Source: JAAYJR01 sp964495655 (GTDB taxonomy: Bacteria > Bacteroidota > Bacteroidia > Bacteroidales > Prolixibacteraceae). Taken from it: a DNA stretch of 29,760 nt. Under the pieces are notes generated by a model. The model searched no databases, was not told the DNA's origin, and worked only from the letters and a program-made list of their open reading frames with translations. Where the stretch lies: contig CAZBWK010000053.1 in NCBI GenBank assembly GCA_964495655.1, positions 1 through 29,760 of the forward strand, written 5' to 3'. The position numbers and the translations under genes were made by a program. Shown piece by piece: positions 1 to 7,887 of this stretch (the stretch's first letter is position 1; each line of letters begins with the position of its first letter).

Positions 1-54
1 CTCGCATTTTTAATCATCACCTTGGGTGTAAATATTTTACATGCTCGTTTCATA
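1..54. repeat. 54-bp perfect direct repeat, copy 1 (cut by window edge)
   Basis: These bases are identical to 19648-19701; identity stops at base 55. The copy may extend beyond the left edge. Read on the minus strand it begins an open frame at 53 (MKRACKIFTP...) that starts three bases after the stop of the small LuxR gene and leaves the window. Read on the plus strand it gives a hydrophobic stretch (LAFLIITLGVNILHARF) ending at a TGA at 61-63. The second copy forms the leader of a parDE module, so a similar leader, and possibly a second toxin-antitoxin pair, may lie to the left. Confidence 0.9.
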
Positions 55-56
55 AT

Positions 57-263
57 TTATTGAATTTTAAATGTTTTATTGAAATTGTTAATTGCTTCTA
101 TCCTGTTTTTTGCTCCCAGTTTTTTGTATATATTTTTGAGATGATATTTAACGGTATTCACTGATTTCCCTGTTTCGTCAGAAATTGCTTTATTGGAATG
201 GCCCTGACTCAGGAGCAGGATAATTTGTCTTTCCCTGTTTGCGATGTGTGAATTGTTTCTCAT
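57..263 (-). CDS. small stand-alone LuxR-type HTH regulator
   Basis: This 68-residue protein consists almost entirely of a LuxR/GerE DNA-binding helix-turn-helix. RERQIILLLSQG starts the domain, and SVNTVKYHLKNIYKKLG is the recognition-helix region. No receiver, TPR or ligand-binding domain is present. An in-frame TAA lies five codons upstream of the ATG (276-278), so this is not the tail of a longer frame. A weak AAAGAG precedes the ATG. The domain resembles the C-terminus of the TPR-LuxR protein at 5355-6902 over its whole length. Two perfect palindromes lie just upstream, which suggests autoregulation. It is divergent from the exported-protein/radical SAM genes that start at 653, and I infer it may regulate them. 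The target is unknown. Confidence 0.8.
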   Translation of the reverse strand: MRNNSHIANRERQIILLLSQGHSNKAISDETGKSVNTVKYHLKNIYKKLGAKNRIEAINNFNKTFKIQ

Positions 264-276
264 CTCTTTGTTTTTT

Positions 277-297
277 TATCAATTTCCGAAATTGATA
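277..297. promoter_or_regulatory. 21-bp palindrome upstream of the small LuxR gene
   Basis: TATCAATTTC-C-GAAATTGATA has perfect 10-base arms around a single centre base. It lies 13 bases upstream of the ATG at 263 on the minus strand. The position suits an autoregulatory operator or an mRNA hairpin near the ribosome binding site. It is not a normal terminator for the minus strand, because A rather than U follows it there. Confidence 0.5.
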
Positions 298-307
298 TGA
301 AGAATGT

Positions 308-325
308 ACTACCCGATCGGGTAGT
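308..325. promoter_or_regulatory. 18-bp palindrome: lux-box-like operator or plus-strand terminator
   Basis: ACTACCCGATCGGGTAGT is a perfect 18-base palindrome with GATC at its centre, immediately followed on the plus strand by TTTTTT. The 7-bp GC-rich stem plus T tract reads as an intrinsic terminator for plus-strand transcription, yet no plus-strand gene is seen to the left inside the window. The size and central GATC also resemble lux/tra boxes bound by LuxR-type proteins, and a LuxR-type gene begins 45 bases away. Both readings are open. Confidence 0.5.
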
Positions 326-652
326 TTTTTGATAATCACTAAATTATAATCATAATTATGGATAAATAGTATTGACTATGTCATGAAAATATCGTAATAT
401 TAATTACAAAAATTCCGGGCATATGATTTTAATTTTATTAAAAAGAGAGGCTTTGTATTTAAAACAGTTTATGATAAAAGAGTGTGAGGTCAAACAGAAG
501 AAGTATTAATCAGTTAAGAAACATTTATATCAACTTTTAAAGTGAGTATCCGGATATTAATATAAACAGAAGTATTTTTAATAATGTGCATATTTTCACG
601 GCTACAATTCGAGTATACATTATCATATTATTAATTAAATAATTATAGTGAA

Positions 653-1276
653 ATGAAAGAGAACAAAGAGAACAAGACCCCGGGAAAAATGGGAGAAGAC
701 TCTTCCCGTCGCATTTTCCTCAGAAAGCTGGTACTTTGTGCCGGAGGCATAACAATTACCCGCACTATGCTGGCCGGACCGGACAGTCCGGGATCTGCAA
801 TTACAATAAATGAGGAAATGGATTTTATCAACAATATGCCGCAACAAACACGCGAGGCAGTCGAAATCCTTAAGCAGCTTCAGGCTTATGATCCTAAAGT
901 ACTTACTGATCTTATGAGCAAATTGCCAAAAAATGTTGTAGTATTAAGCACAAAACAAAACGTACGGAGAGGAAGCCGTTATCTGACCCAGACTATAACG
1001 ATCAAAGATGCAGAGGCGCTGGAAAAATTAAACATGTCCTCAAGATTATCTGGTGCCGGCCGTGACATTCTTCAGGCTGGCAAATTGCTGCAGCAATCAA
1101 CTGTGATGGTTGATCCACAGGTGATAAGTGAAACTAAGAACATTCTTCCTGAAGGAATGGTATCTATGAGTCCGGGTGCGACTGCCAATGGTGTTAATAT
1201 AGGGGTCAACTTTAACCTGGGCAGGGTTCAGCGATTAAATGAAAGTTTTTGGACTCCCGTAAATATTATCAAATAA
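653..1276 (+). CDS. Tat-type exported protein of unknown function, radical SAM partner
   Basis: The protein has 207 residues. Residues 18-25 read SRRIFLRK and are followed by a hydrophobic stretch to about residue 40, which is a twin-arginine export signal pattern. The mature part (about 42-207) has no recognised domain. It contains a helical stretch (EAVEILKQLQAYDPKVL), a middle rich in Lys, Arg and Ser, and a Gly/Asn-rich segment (SPGATANGVNIGVNFNLG) before an aromatic C-terminus. The only cysteine is in the signal. The radical SAM gene starts 15 bases after the stop, so the two are probably co-transcribed. It is therefore a candidate substrate or partner of that enzyme. It is longer than usual peptide precursors and shows no repeated core, so this is inference only. 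Confidence 0.75.
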   Translation: MKENKENKTPGKMGEDSSRRIFLRKLVLCAGGITITRTMLAGPDSPGSAITINEEMDFINNMPQQTREAVEILKQLQAYDPKVLTDLMSKLPKNVVVLSTKQNVRRGSRYLTQTITIKDAEALEKLNMSSRLSGAGRDILQAGKLLQQSTVMVDPQVISETKNILPEGMVSMSPGATANGVNIGVNFNLGRVQRLNESFWTPVNIIK

Positions 1277-1291
1277 ACCAGTCTGATTGTT

Positions 1292-3454
1292 TTGACTAAC
1301 AATAACTATAGTGATGTTGTTTTAATATTTCCTCCTCAGTGGAGCGTGCTTCAGCCATATTTGAGTCTTCCGTCACTGACTGCATATCTGAGAGGGGAAG
1401 GGATAAGTGTTAATCAATATGACCTGAATATTGATTTCTTTCACGAAGTGCTTTCTAAAGAGTTCCTGGAGCCTATGTGCACGGGCCTTAAAGATGTATA
1501 TTATGATCTGTCGAACCGTTCTTCTTTAACACCTTATGAACAGTCAGAATTATATCGCATTTTTTTAATTATACCTGAATTTGACAACGTTTTGTCAGAG
1601 ATAGAGAATGCCAAACTATTATTACAGTCAGATGCATTTTATAATTTTGAAGAAAAAAGTTATGACTATTCTCTTATAAATACGGCATTTAACATTATCA
1701 ATCTTTATTGTTATGCTAAGGTAAGCTTTGATACGATGGAATTTCCGGTTGATACAGATTCTCTTGATGAGGTCACAAATTTCATCAGATCGAAGAAAAA
1801 TCCGCTGATATCTGTTTTTTGTCGTCAGGTTGAAAAAATTATGACCATACAATCATGCAAAGTTGCAGGTATATCCATAACTGACTTAACCCAGCTTATT
1901 CCAGCTCTTACAATGGCTGCCTGGATCAAAGAAAATCTGCCTGATGTTCATGTTACCTTGGGAGGTAATTTGCTGACCAGATGTGCTGAAGGATTGGTTA
2001 AGAGGAAAGATTTTTTCACTTTGTTTGCCGACAGCGTTGTGCTTTATGAGGGTGAAAAACCTCTTTTGGAGCTGGTCAGGGCTGTTAAAGCCGGCGGATC
2101 AATTCAAAAGGTGCACAATCTGCTGTATTTGGATAAAGAGATAATCAGAACCGGACAGTGTGAAAATCCTGATCTTAATTCCCTCCCGACACCGGATTTT
2201 GACGGACTGGATTTCAAAAAATATTTTTCACCTAAACTGATAATACCTCTTCTCACATCCAGAGGCTGCTATTGGGGTAAATGCACATTCTGTGATCATA
2301 GTTACATTTACGGAAAATATTACCAGGAAAGAAAAGCCGGGTTGGTTGTCAATGATATCCGGAAGTTACAGGAGAAGTATGGAACTGATTATTTTACACT
2401 GTCGGACGAGGCGGTATCACCCCAGGCTGCAAAAAGGCTGTCTGAGGAGATTATAAGATCCGGGATTAATGTCAGAATGATCACACAGGCCAGATTGGAA
2501 CCTGCATTCACTGATGAGATATGTAAATTAATGTACGATGCCGGCTTCAGATGGGCATTTGTCGGCCTGGAGTCAGGTTGTGAAAAGGTACTCAGGATGA
2601 TGAACAAGGGAATTGATATAAAAAATACAGGAGCTGTGATAAAAAGATTTCACAATGCCGGAATCCTGGTTCATCTGTTTATTTTACTGGGATTCCCGGG
2701 AGAAACTGAACAGGATCGCAAAGAGACTGCTGATTTTGTCTTACAGAACTCTGAAGACATACTGTCAGTCGGAGCTTCTGCATTCAGTTTGGGCAGGTTC
2801 TCTTCCATTGGACGGGATCCCTCAATGTACAGCATTAAAATTTTGCCTCGAAATAATGATGATACACTTTCTTTTGTATATGATTTTGAATATCTTACAG
2901 ACCAATCAAAATTTAAAATTGAAGATACACGGGATGAATTCATGCAAATGGTCCGTGAAAGATTAAACTTAAGTAATATATGGCCTGTTCTTTTCAGGGA
3001 ACAACTTTTTTTATATACTGTACGGTATTCATACTCTCAACTGGAAAATATCAATCAAGATTTTGAAAGCTTCCTTAATAAGCTGGTTGGCATATCAAGG
3101 GGAACTGACACAGCTCCCGCTCCGGAGTTAAAACCACGATTACGCAAAGGCAATTACCTTATAAATTCAAAGTTCAATATTATTGAAATACAGGAAAACC
3201 TTCGAAATAAAAGTGAAAATAATGTTTCTCCTGAGGAATCCTGGATTCTGTATAATTTTTACGGACAGGAATGTATCAGGTTAAACCAAAGTGCAGGATT
3301 TTTAGTCAGCTTGTGCGATGGAGAAAAATCAATAGAAAAGATTTCTGAAAGGTTTTCAGAGTTTCTTTCATCAAATGTTGACAATGCAAGGGAAGTTGTA
3401 ATGAAATTTTTTAACGATTATAAAATAAATCGATTGCTTGAGTTCAACCAGTAG
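1292..3454 (+). CDS. B12-binding radical SAM enzyme with C-terminal PqqD-like domain
   Basis: The protein has 720 residues. The N-terminal ~300 residues resemble a cobalamin-binding domain (LIFPPQ near residue 11, then VAGISITDLTQ and VTLGGN at 191-226), although no DxHxxG B12 ligand motif is visible. The radical SAM core starts at RGCYWGKCTFC, with cluster cysteines 326, 331 and 334 in the CX4CX2C spacing found in a subset of B12 radical SAM enzymes. It runs through VGLESG (424-429) and LLGFPGE (465-471). Residues about 655-718 (RLNQSAGFLVSLCDGEKSIE and on) match the PqqD/RRE fold that binds leader peptides in RiPP pathways. The first usable start is TTG at 1292; the frame has no suitable ATG before the conserved LIFPP. 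The reaction is unknown; methylation or C-C chemistry on a peptide is plausible. Confidence 0.85.
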   Translation: MTNNNYSDVVLIFPPQWSVLQPYLSLPSLTAYLRGEGISVNQYDLNIDFFHEVLSKEFLEPMCTGLKDVYYDLSNRSSLTPYEQSELYRIFLIIPEFDNVLSEIENAKLLLQSDAFYNFEEKSYDYSLINTAFNIINLYCYAKVSFDTMEFPVDTDSLDEVTNFIRSKKNPLISVFCRQVEKIMTIQSCKVAGISITDLTQLIPALTMAAWIKENLPDVHVTLGGNLLTRCAEGLVKRKDFFTLFADSVVLYEGEKPLLELVRAVKAGGSIQKVHNLLYLDKEIIRTGQCENPDLNSLPTPDFDGLDFKKYFSPKLIIPLLTSRGCYWGKCTFCDHSYIYGKYYQERKAGLVVNDIRKLQEKYGTDYFTLSDEAVSPQAAKRLSEEIIRSGINVRMITQARLEPAFTDEICKLMYDAGFRWAFVGLESGCEKVLRMMNKGIDIKNTGAVIKRFHNAGILVHLFILLGFPGETEQDRKETADFVLQNSEDILSVGASAFSLGRFSSIGRDPSMYSIKILPRNNDDTLSFVYDFEYLTDQSKFKIEDTRDEFMQMVRERLNLSNIWPVLFREQLFLYTVRYSYSQLENINQDFESFLNKLVGISRGTDTAPAPELKPRLRKGNYLINSKFNIIEIQENLRNKSENNVSPEESWILYNFYGQECIRLNQSAGFLVSLCDGEKSIEKISERFSEFLSSNVDNAREVVMKFFNDYKINRLLEFNQ

Positions 3455-3486
3455 CTGCAAAACCCTTACGACAGGGGGCCGGTTGA

Positions 3487-4866
3487 TCATAGCCGGATAA
3501 ATCCCGGCAGTTCACGTTCATCGTAGAATACTAACGGATATGGAATTTCATATAACCGGGGATCTTCAAATTTTTTTTCAAGATAAAGAGTTTGTATTTT
3601 AATTTTTTCTTTAAGCAGTTTTTTAAAGGGAAGGTTCTTTGCAAAGGAGACCGGGGTGGCCCAGGTTGCTTTGTAGTTTTTTGAATATTTAATTCCGTAA
3701 TGATTAGGATTCTGATAGATATCTGTCCCGGGCAGTATCTGCAGTGTATTGATTAAAATCCTACCAGTAATTTTATGTTTTTTAACAAAACCATAAATTT
3801 TTTCAGTGTTCTTTATATTATCTCCCGGGAGACCCAGGATAAAAGAGACATCAACAGTAATTCCTTCATCAATAGCTATTTCTACCATCCTGACAGCCTT
3901 TTTGGCTGTAAATCCTTTTTTTATTTTTTTCAGTACCTCATCATCCAGTGATTCAATTCCGAAAAACAGTCCTTTGCAACCCGCCTTGCTCATTATTTTT
4001 ATCAAACAGGGATCGATTGTATCTGCCCTTGCGCTGCAACCCCAGGTAATATCAAGGTTCCGGCGTATTATTCCCTCACAAATTTTTTTTGTTCTCTCTT
4101 TATCAACAGTGAAAGTATCATCGACAATGCTAAAGCTGTCATGATTATACCTGTTTTTTAAATATTCCAGTTCATCAACAACTTTGACAGGATCTCTTTT
4201 TCTGTATTTCCGGCCATGCATAACCGACGTAGAACAAAAAGCACAATTAAAAGGACAGCCCCTGCCGGTAAGAACCGGAAGATCTGCAGATCTCTTTAAA
4301 TATGTCTCTATATCAGGCAGAACAAGCCGGTCAAATGCAGGTATAGGCAGATCATCAAGTTGTTCAATCTTCTCTCTGGGAGGAGTGACGATAAAAGTAT
4401 CGTTGTACCTGAAAGCAATCCCTTTAATTCCGGAAAGATTTTTAGCCGAAAAATTATTTTCCCATGCTCTGCATATCTCATAGAGAGTTATCTCTCCCTC
4501 GCCAATAACGACCACATCAATCTCCCTGATTTTTTTTAAAATTTCCTCATACATGAAAGTTGCATGCACCCCGCCCAGTACTACAAGAGGATTGTCCAAA
4601 ATCCGCTTTACTGTGCGGGCTGTTTTATAAGCCTCATTCTGGTTAGGTGTCATACAACTGATTCCCACTATATCCGGATTGTATTCTTTCAGAAGCCTGA
4701 TGAATTCTCTCCTATTCCCATACCTCAGATCGGCAATTTTAACATCTATCTTTTTTGACACTAAATATGAAGCCAGATAACCCAGTCCCAGTGGAAACTG
4801 TTTAGATGTGACATTTTTCAGGTAATCATAAGAGGCAAAAACCAATAAGACCTTCATTTGTATCAT
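3487..4866 (-). CDS. B12-binding radical SAM protein (BchE-like)
   Basis: The protein has 459 residues. Residues 4-135 form a B12-binding fold (KVLLVFASYDY, then GISCMTPNQNE and VVLGGVHATF). The radical SAM core follows, with the canonical CX3CX2C at cysteines 204, 208 and 211 (TGRGCPFNCAFC), and later GCKGLFFGIESLDDEV and FILGLPGD. The gene is convergent with the 720-residue enzyme, with 32 bases between the stops. Its ATG overlaps the TGA of the PqqD-like gene in an ATGA junction, so the two are translationally coupled; a second ATG three codons in (MKVLLVF) is possible. The coupling to a PqqD-like protein suggests a peptide substrate. The family is large and the product cannot be named. 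Confidence 0.85.
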   Translation of the reverse strand: MIQMKVLLVFASYDYLKNVTSKQFPLGLGYLASYLVSKKIDVKIADLRYGNRREFIRLLKEYNPDIVGISCMTPNQNEAYKTARTVKRILDNPLVVLGGVHATFMYEEILKKIREIDVVVIGEGEITLYEICRAWENNFSAKNLSGIKGIAFRYNDTFIVTPPREKIEQLDDLPIPAFDRLVLPDIETYLKRSADLPVLTGRGCPFNCAFCSTSVMHGRKYRKRDPVKVVDELEYLKNRYNHDSFSIVDDTFTVDKERTKKICEGIIRRNLDITWGCSARADTIDPCLIKIMSKAGCKGLFFGIESLDDEVLKKIKKGFTAKKAVRMVEIAIDEGITVDVSFILGLPGDNIKNTEKIYGFVKKHKITGRILINTLQILPGTDIYQNPNHYGIKYSKNYKATWATPVSFAKNLPFKKLLKEKIKIQTLYLEKKFEDPRLYEIPYPLVFYDERELPGFIRL

Positions 4867-5309
4867 AGCCTGTTTCCTTTTTTTACAGAAATCAATTTTA
4901 AACTTTTCAACAAAAACAAAAACCTTATTGAGTCATCTGCAACTTTTTTATGATCATACTTTGCATTCGTTTTAACTATCTCTTCCAGAATGTCATAAAA
5001 TGTATTTTTACCGTTGCACAGCAGGCAGAATTCCTTCCCTGTCTTATTTAAAAACATAGGTGTATCCCAGTCAGGGTAAAACAGACAAGCCCATCTCTTT
5101 TCCAGAATCCAATATCTTTTTTTCCTGATAACAGGGAAAGTAAGAAGTAACTCATTTAAATCGACTACATATGGATCTGATCCCAGCGATATGGAAATAT
5201 CTCCGTTATCCCCGGCGACAACCTCAACAGAACTGCCGCGGGGAATGTTAACTGTATAAAATGAAGCAATCTTTGGAGGGTCATATCCTATGACTGACTG
5301 AATTTGCAT
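4863..5309 (-). CDS. PqqD-like (RRE-type) protein
   Basis: The protein has 148 residues. The C-terminal ~65 residues (FLNKTGKEFCLLCNGKNTFY, then DILEEIV and a helix ending LLKSLKLISV) follow the PqqD pattern. That pattern is a beta strand with an N/T-G pair, a small-residue turn, then helices ending in a short basic strand. PqqD-like domains bind leader peptides for radical SAM partners. The N-terminal ~80 residues (VNIPRGSSVEVVAGDNGDIS and on) are unrecognised and may be a small beta domain. The gene overlaps the downstream radical SAM gene by 4 bp and follows the TPR-LuxR gene by 45 bp, all in one direction, so these three form a likely operon. Confidence 0.7.
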   Translation of the reverse strand: MQIQSVIGYDPPKIASFYTVNIPRGSSVEVVAGDNGDISISLGSDPYVVDLNELLLTFPVIRKKRYWILEKRWACLFYPDWDTPMFLNKTGKEFCLLCNGKNTFYDILEEIVKTNAKYDHKKVADDSIRFLFLLKSLKLISVKKGNRL

Positions 5310-5354
5310 AGTTATAATTAAAATAAAGAAACAATGAATTCAAATAATTAAAAA

Positions 5355-6902
5355 TCAGCTGGTTAAACTTTCTCTGCAACGTAGTAAAGCCTCCATTCTG
5401 TTTTTCACATTAAGCTTTATGTAAATATTTTTGATATGGAATTTCACTGTGTTTTCAGAGATGAACAATGTTTCAGCAATTTTTGCATTTGAACAACCCT
5501 GGCCTAAAAGTTGAAGAATTTCGCTTTCCCTTAAAGTAAGTCCCCATTTTTTAATAGTTCCGTCTGCATTAAAATCCTGAAGGTGTTTAATGTTTGAATT
5601 TTCAGAATCTCTGCGACTGAGAAGAAACTGCTGAATTTCCAGTTGCATCTGTTTTATTTTATGATTTTTATGCCTTACAAAAAACCAGGTTGTAACCAGA
5701 ATGAGCAGTCCCGATATTATAAGTCCGCCGATAAAAACCCATTGAAATCGTATCCTGCTTTCATTTAGTAGATTTGTTTGTTCAAGCAGAAGTATTTGCT
5801 GTTCTTTTTTTTCAGTTTCATACTTTGCAAGGATGTCCATTACCTTCTCCCTGCTTCTGTTTTGATTGATACTGTCACGAAGGGCAGTATATTTTTCATA
5901 GCTTCTTAGCGCTTCATTTGAATTTCCAGTTTTTTTGAAGATATCATAATAGAGATAATAGATACCTGACAGGTCTACAATCCAGCTTGAGTCGCATAAA
6001 ATAAGAGCTTCATTAAGTGTTTCTTTTGCTTTTTGATAATTGTTAATTAAAAGATAAGATTCTGTGAGAGAAACTAATGATGTCATTATTCCATATTTGT
6101 CATCTATCTGGCGGTCGATCACGAGGCCTTTTTGTTTCAAATCCAGTGCCTCCTGATATTTGCCTGTTTTCTCAAAAACTGAGGCAAGGTTGTTATAACC
6201 AGTTGATTCTCCTTTAAGATAATTATTATCCTGTGAGATATTAATCAGTTTCTCATAATAAAAAGCAGCTGAATCAAATTGTTCTGATAATTCAAAAAGA
6301 TAGGCTGTTTCATTGTAAATATTTGCTACTATTTTGAAGTCGCCTATTCCCGGTATTAAGTCAACTGCCTGGCGACAATAATTTTTAGCCTCACCGAATC
6401 TTTCCAGGACACGGAGAAGCTGTGCAATATTTCTTGACCCCCTTGCTTTCCTGAGAGTATCGGGGGACTCATTTACCAGTTGGTAAGCTTTCAGGTACCA
6501 GAAAAATGCAGAGTCGCTTTTCCCTGTATATTCATAAGTTCTTCCAAGCCCGGTCATGGCATCGCTTAACACCCCTTCACTGATTAGGCTACTGCCGACA
6601 TTGATTACTTGTCTGAACCATGGTTGGGCCTGCAAATCCTGGCCGGTATGCATCAGGCTGTTGCCTGTTTTTACAAAAAGCCTGAACCTGTGTTCTTCAG
6701 GAAGAGAGTGTTTATTATTTTGAAGAATTTCTTTATAAATTTCAATTGCTTCGTAATGTTTTTCTGCCAATTGAAGTGAGTCAGCCTTTTTTTCCGGATC
6801 ATTAAGCAGGAGAGGATTGTTTTGTGCCAGCAGACAGCAGCCCGGGATAATAAGTAAAATGCATAAGAGGGGGAAGAGCTCAATATGCCTGAAAATTTTC
6901 AT
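5355..6902 (-). CDS. TPR transmembrane protein with C-terminal LuxR HTH
   Basis: The protein has 515 residues. Residues 1-26 are a signal peptide or first membrane anchor. Residues about 40-345 form tetratricopeptide repeats (for example YNNLASVFEKTGKYQEALDL at 236-255). A coiled-coil stretch covers about 350-385, a transmembrane helix 387-409 (WVFIGGLIISGLLILVTTWF), and a LuxR-type HTH about 453-512 (TLRESEILQLLGQG, then SENTVKFHIKNIYIKLNVKN). This is a common Bacteroidota layout: a periplasmic TPR sensor joined to a cytoplasmic DNA-binding domain without a kinase. It heads the PqqD/radical SAM operon, so it probably controls that locus. Its HTH resembles the small regulator at 57-263. Confidence 0.88.
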   Translation of the reverse strand: MKIFRHIELFPLLCILLIIPGCCLLAQNNPLLLNDPEKKADSLQLAEKHYEAIEIYKEILQNNKHSLPEEHRFRLFVKTGNSLMHTGQDLQAQPWFRQVINVGSSLISEGVLSDAMTGLGRTYEYTGKSDSAFFWYLKAYQLVNESPDTLRKARGSRNIAQLLRVLERFGEAKNYCRQAVDLIPGIGDFKIVANIYNETAYLFELSEQFDSAAFYYEKLINISQDNNYLKGESTGYNNLASVFEKTGKYQEALDLKQKGLVIDRQIDDKYGIMTSLVSLTESYLLINNYQKAKETLNEALILCDSSWIVDLSGIYYLYYDIFKKTGNSNEALRSYEKYTALRDSINQNRSREKVMDILAKYETEKKEQQILLLEQTNLLNESRIRFQWVFIGGLIISGLLILVTTWFFVRHKNHKIKQMQLEIQQFLLSRRDSENSNIKHLQDFNADGTIKKWGLTLRESEILQLLGQGCSNAKIAETLFISENTVKFHIKNIYIKLNVKNRMEALLRCRESLTS

Positions 6903-7258
6903 AAAAATTGGTGTATCAAGGTTTTATCAGACTACAGTAATTATAATCAACAATAAAAATTTTCATTATGAGCGGTAGATACACTTTACGAATTATTTAA
7001 ATGTTTGAAAGATTATTAACTGTATGTTCCAATTATTCAAACTAATTCACATATTACGCTAAATTTAATCAAATTCGTTTTTAAATACAAAAATCCGGAA
7101 GTGTTTAATTCCGGGAACTTCATAAAATATACCTCCCCAATCTATTGTGAATAAAAAATTTTACACAAAGTTCAAATTAACTTCTTCAAATAATTAAATT
7201 ATTAGGTCTCTAATTACATATCTTTCTGTAGGGATGTTCTTGAAAAACATCTTATTTA
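6903..7258. other. intergenic region upstream of the TPR-LuxR gene
   Basis: An AT-rich stretch carries the small ORF at 7037-7123 and, inside it, an imperfect hairpin (CCGGAA at 7095-7100 pairing with TTCCGG at 7109-7114). No consensus promoter was recognised for the TPR-LuxR gene. Confidence 0.5.
7037..7123 (-). CDS. 28-residue small ORF with strong Shine-Dalgarno sequence
   Basis: On the minus strand GGGGAGGT (7131-7138) precedes the ATG at 7123 by seven bases. This is unusually strong for a phylum that mostly does without Shine-Dalgarno sequences. The peptide starts MKFPELNTSGFLYLKTN and ends ICELV, with one cysteine and no signal peptide. The ORF lies 135 bases upstream of the TPR-LuxR/PqqD/radical SAM operon in the same direction, so it is a candidate precursor peptide. 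It is equally possible that the match is accidental. A short inverted repeat lies inside the ORF. Confidence 0.3.
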   Translation of the reverse strand: MKFPELNTSGFLYLKTNLIKFSVICELV

Positions 7259-7522
7259 TCAGGCTTTCAGAAATATTTTATGTTTATACAGGAAATACAA
7301 AAAATACCATTTAACCATTATTACACAAAAAGCAAGAAAAACAGGATGGATGACTCCGAAATATTTTGATACTCCTTTGAATATCATATCGGATGTATAT
7401 CTGAAATCAATGAATCTCTGTCCTGCCCAGATTGTAATTGCATTCATTCCGATAACAACGAGGAAGAATGCCCATTTTTTGTAATAAAGATATAAATCAG
7501 GGAGATATTCAGTTTTATGCAA
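7259..7522 (-). pseudogene. truncated C-terminus of a DUF5009/HGSNAT-like membrane acyltransferase
   Basis: The 87 codons read YYKKWAFFLVVIGMNAITIW, then GQRFIDFRYTS and FLAFCVIMVKWYFLYFLYKH. This matches the last two membrane helices and tail of the DUF5009 (heparan-alpha-glucosaminide N-acetyltransferase-like) family, whose members usually have about 350-400 residues. The first start codon in frame is TTG at 7522, and the frame is blocked by a TAA at 7553-7555. The rest of the gene is absent because the divergent monooxygenase gene occupies that space. I read it as a degraded remnant left by a deletion. Confidence 0.6.
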
Positions 7523-7578
7523 GTGACAGATTTTATTCTTTCTGGTAACATTTTATTATCTTCGTTAAAAAAAGTATT

Positions 7579-7887
7579 ATGTTCATTGTTCACGTATTTA
7601 TACATGTAAAAGAGGAGATGGCAGAGGATTTCAAAAAAGCTACCATCGAAAATGCCTCTGACAGTATTCAGGAACCCGGCATAGCAAGGTTTGATTTTAT
7701 CCAGCAAAAAGATGACCCTGCAAGGTTTGTGTTGGTTGAGGTATACCGGACACAGGAGGATGCCGTTAAACATAAAGAGACAGGCCATTATAAAAAGTGG
7801 CGTGATACAGTTTCCGGGATGATGGCAGAACCACGAAGCAGTATCAAATTTTCAAACATTTTTCCTGAAGAGGAGGGGTGGGGATGA
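7579..7887 (+). CDS. LsrG-like antibiotic-biosynthesis-monooxygenase-fold protein
   Basis: The protein has 102 residues and is a single ABM domain (dimeric alpha-beta barrel). The order VHVFIHVKEEMAEDFKKAT, SIQEPGIARFDFIQ, RFVLVEVYRTQEDAVKHKET and HYKKW parallels E. coli LsrG, which isomerises phosphorylated AI-2 breakdown product, and YgiN, a quinol monooxygenase. Small ABM proteins vary in substrate, so neither function is assured. Its stop overlaps the start of the iron alcohol dehydrogenase gene (ATGA), indicating a two-gene operon for handling a small carbonyl or quinone compound. The ATG lies close behind a weak TATCTTCG -7-like element with no clear -33. Confidence 0.8.
   Translation: MFIVHVFIHVKEEMAEDFKKATIENASDSIQEPGIARFDFIQQKDDPARFVLVEVYRTQEDAVKHKETGHYKKWRDTVSGMMAEPRSSIKFSNIFPEEEGWG

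Larger units (their letters stand above)
264..652. other. intergenic region between divergent luxR and exported-protein genes
   Basis: This AT-rich region holds the two palindromes described separately. It also has a weak 28-codon plus-strand ORF at 423-509 (starts MILILLKREALYLKQ, rich in Lys, no clear ribosome binding site) that I cannot confirm as a gene. I found no -33/-7 promoter for the gene at 653 that meets the consensus seen elsewhere in the window. Confidence 0.5.

Noticed and set aside
3455..3486. Bidirectional terminator between the convergent radical SAM genes
   Set aside because: Only a 4-bp CCGG pairing is seen, with no T tract on either side.
7095..7114. Hairpin CCGGAA...TTCCGG as terminator of the acyltransferase remnant
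   Set aside because: Only six base pairs, an 8-base loop and a broken T tract; it also lies inside the small ORF.
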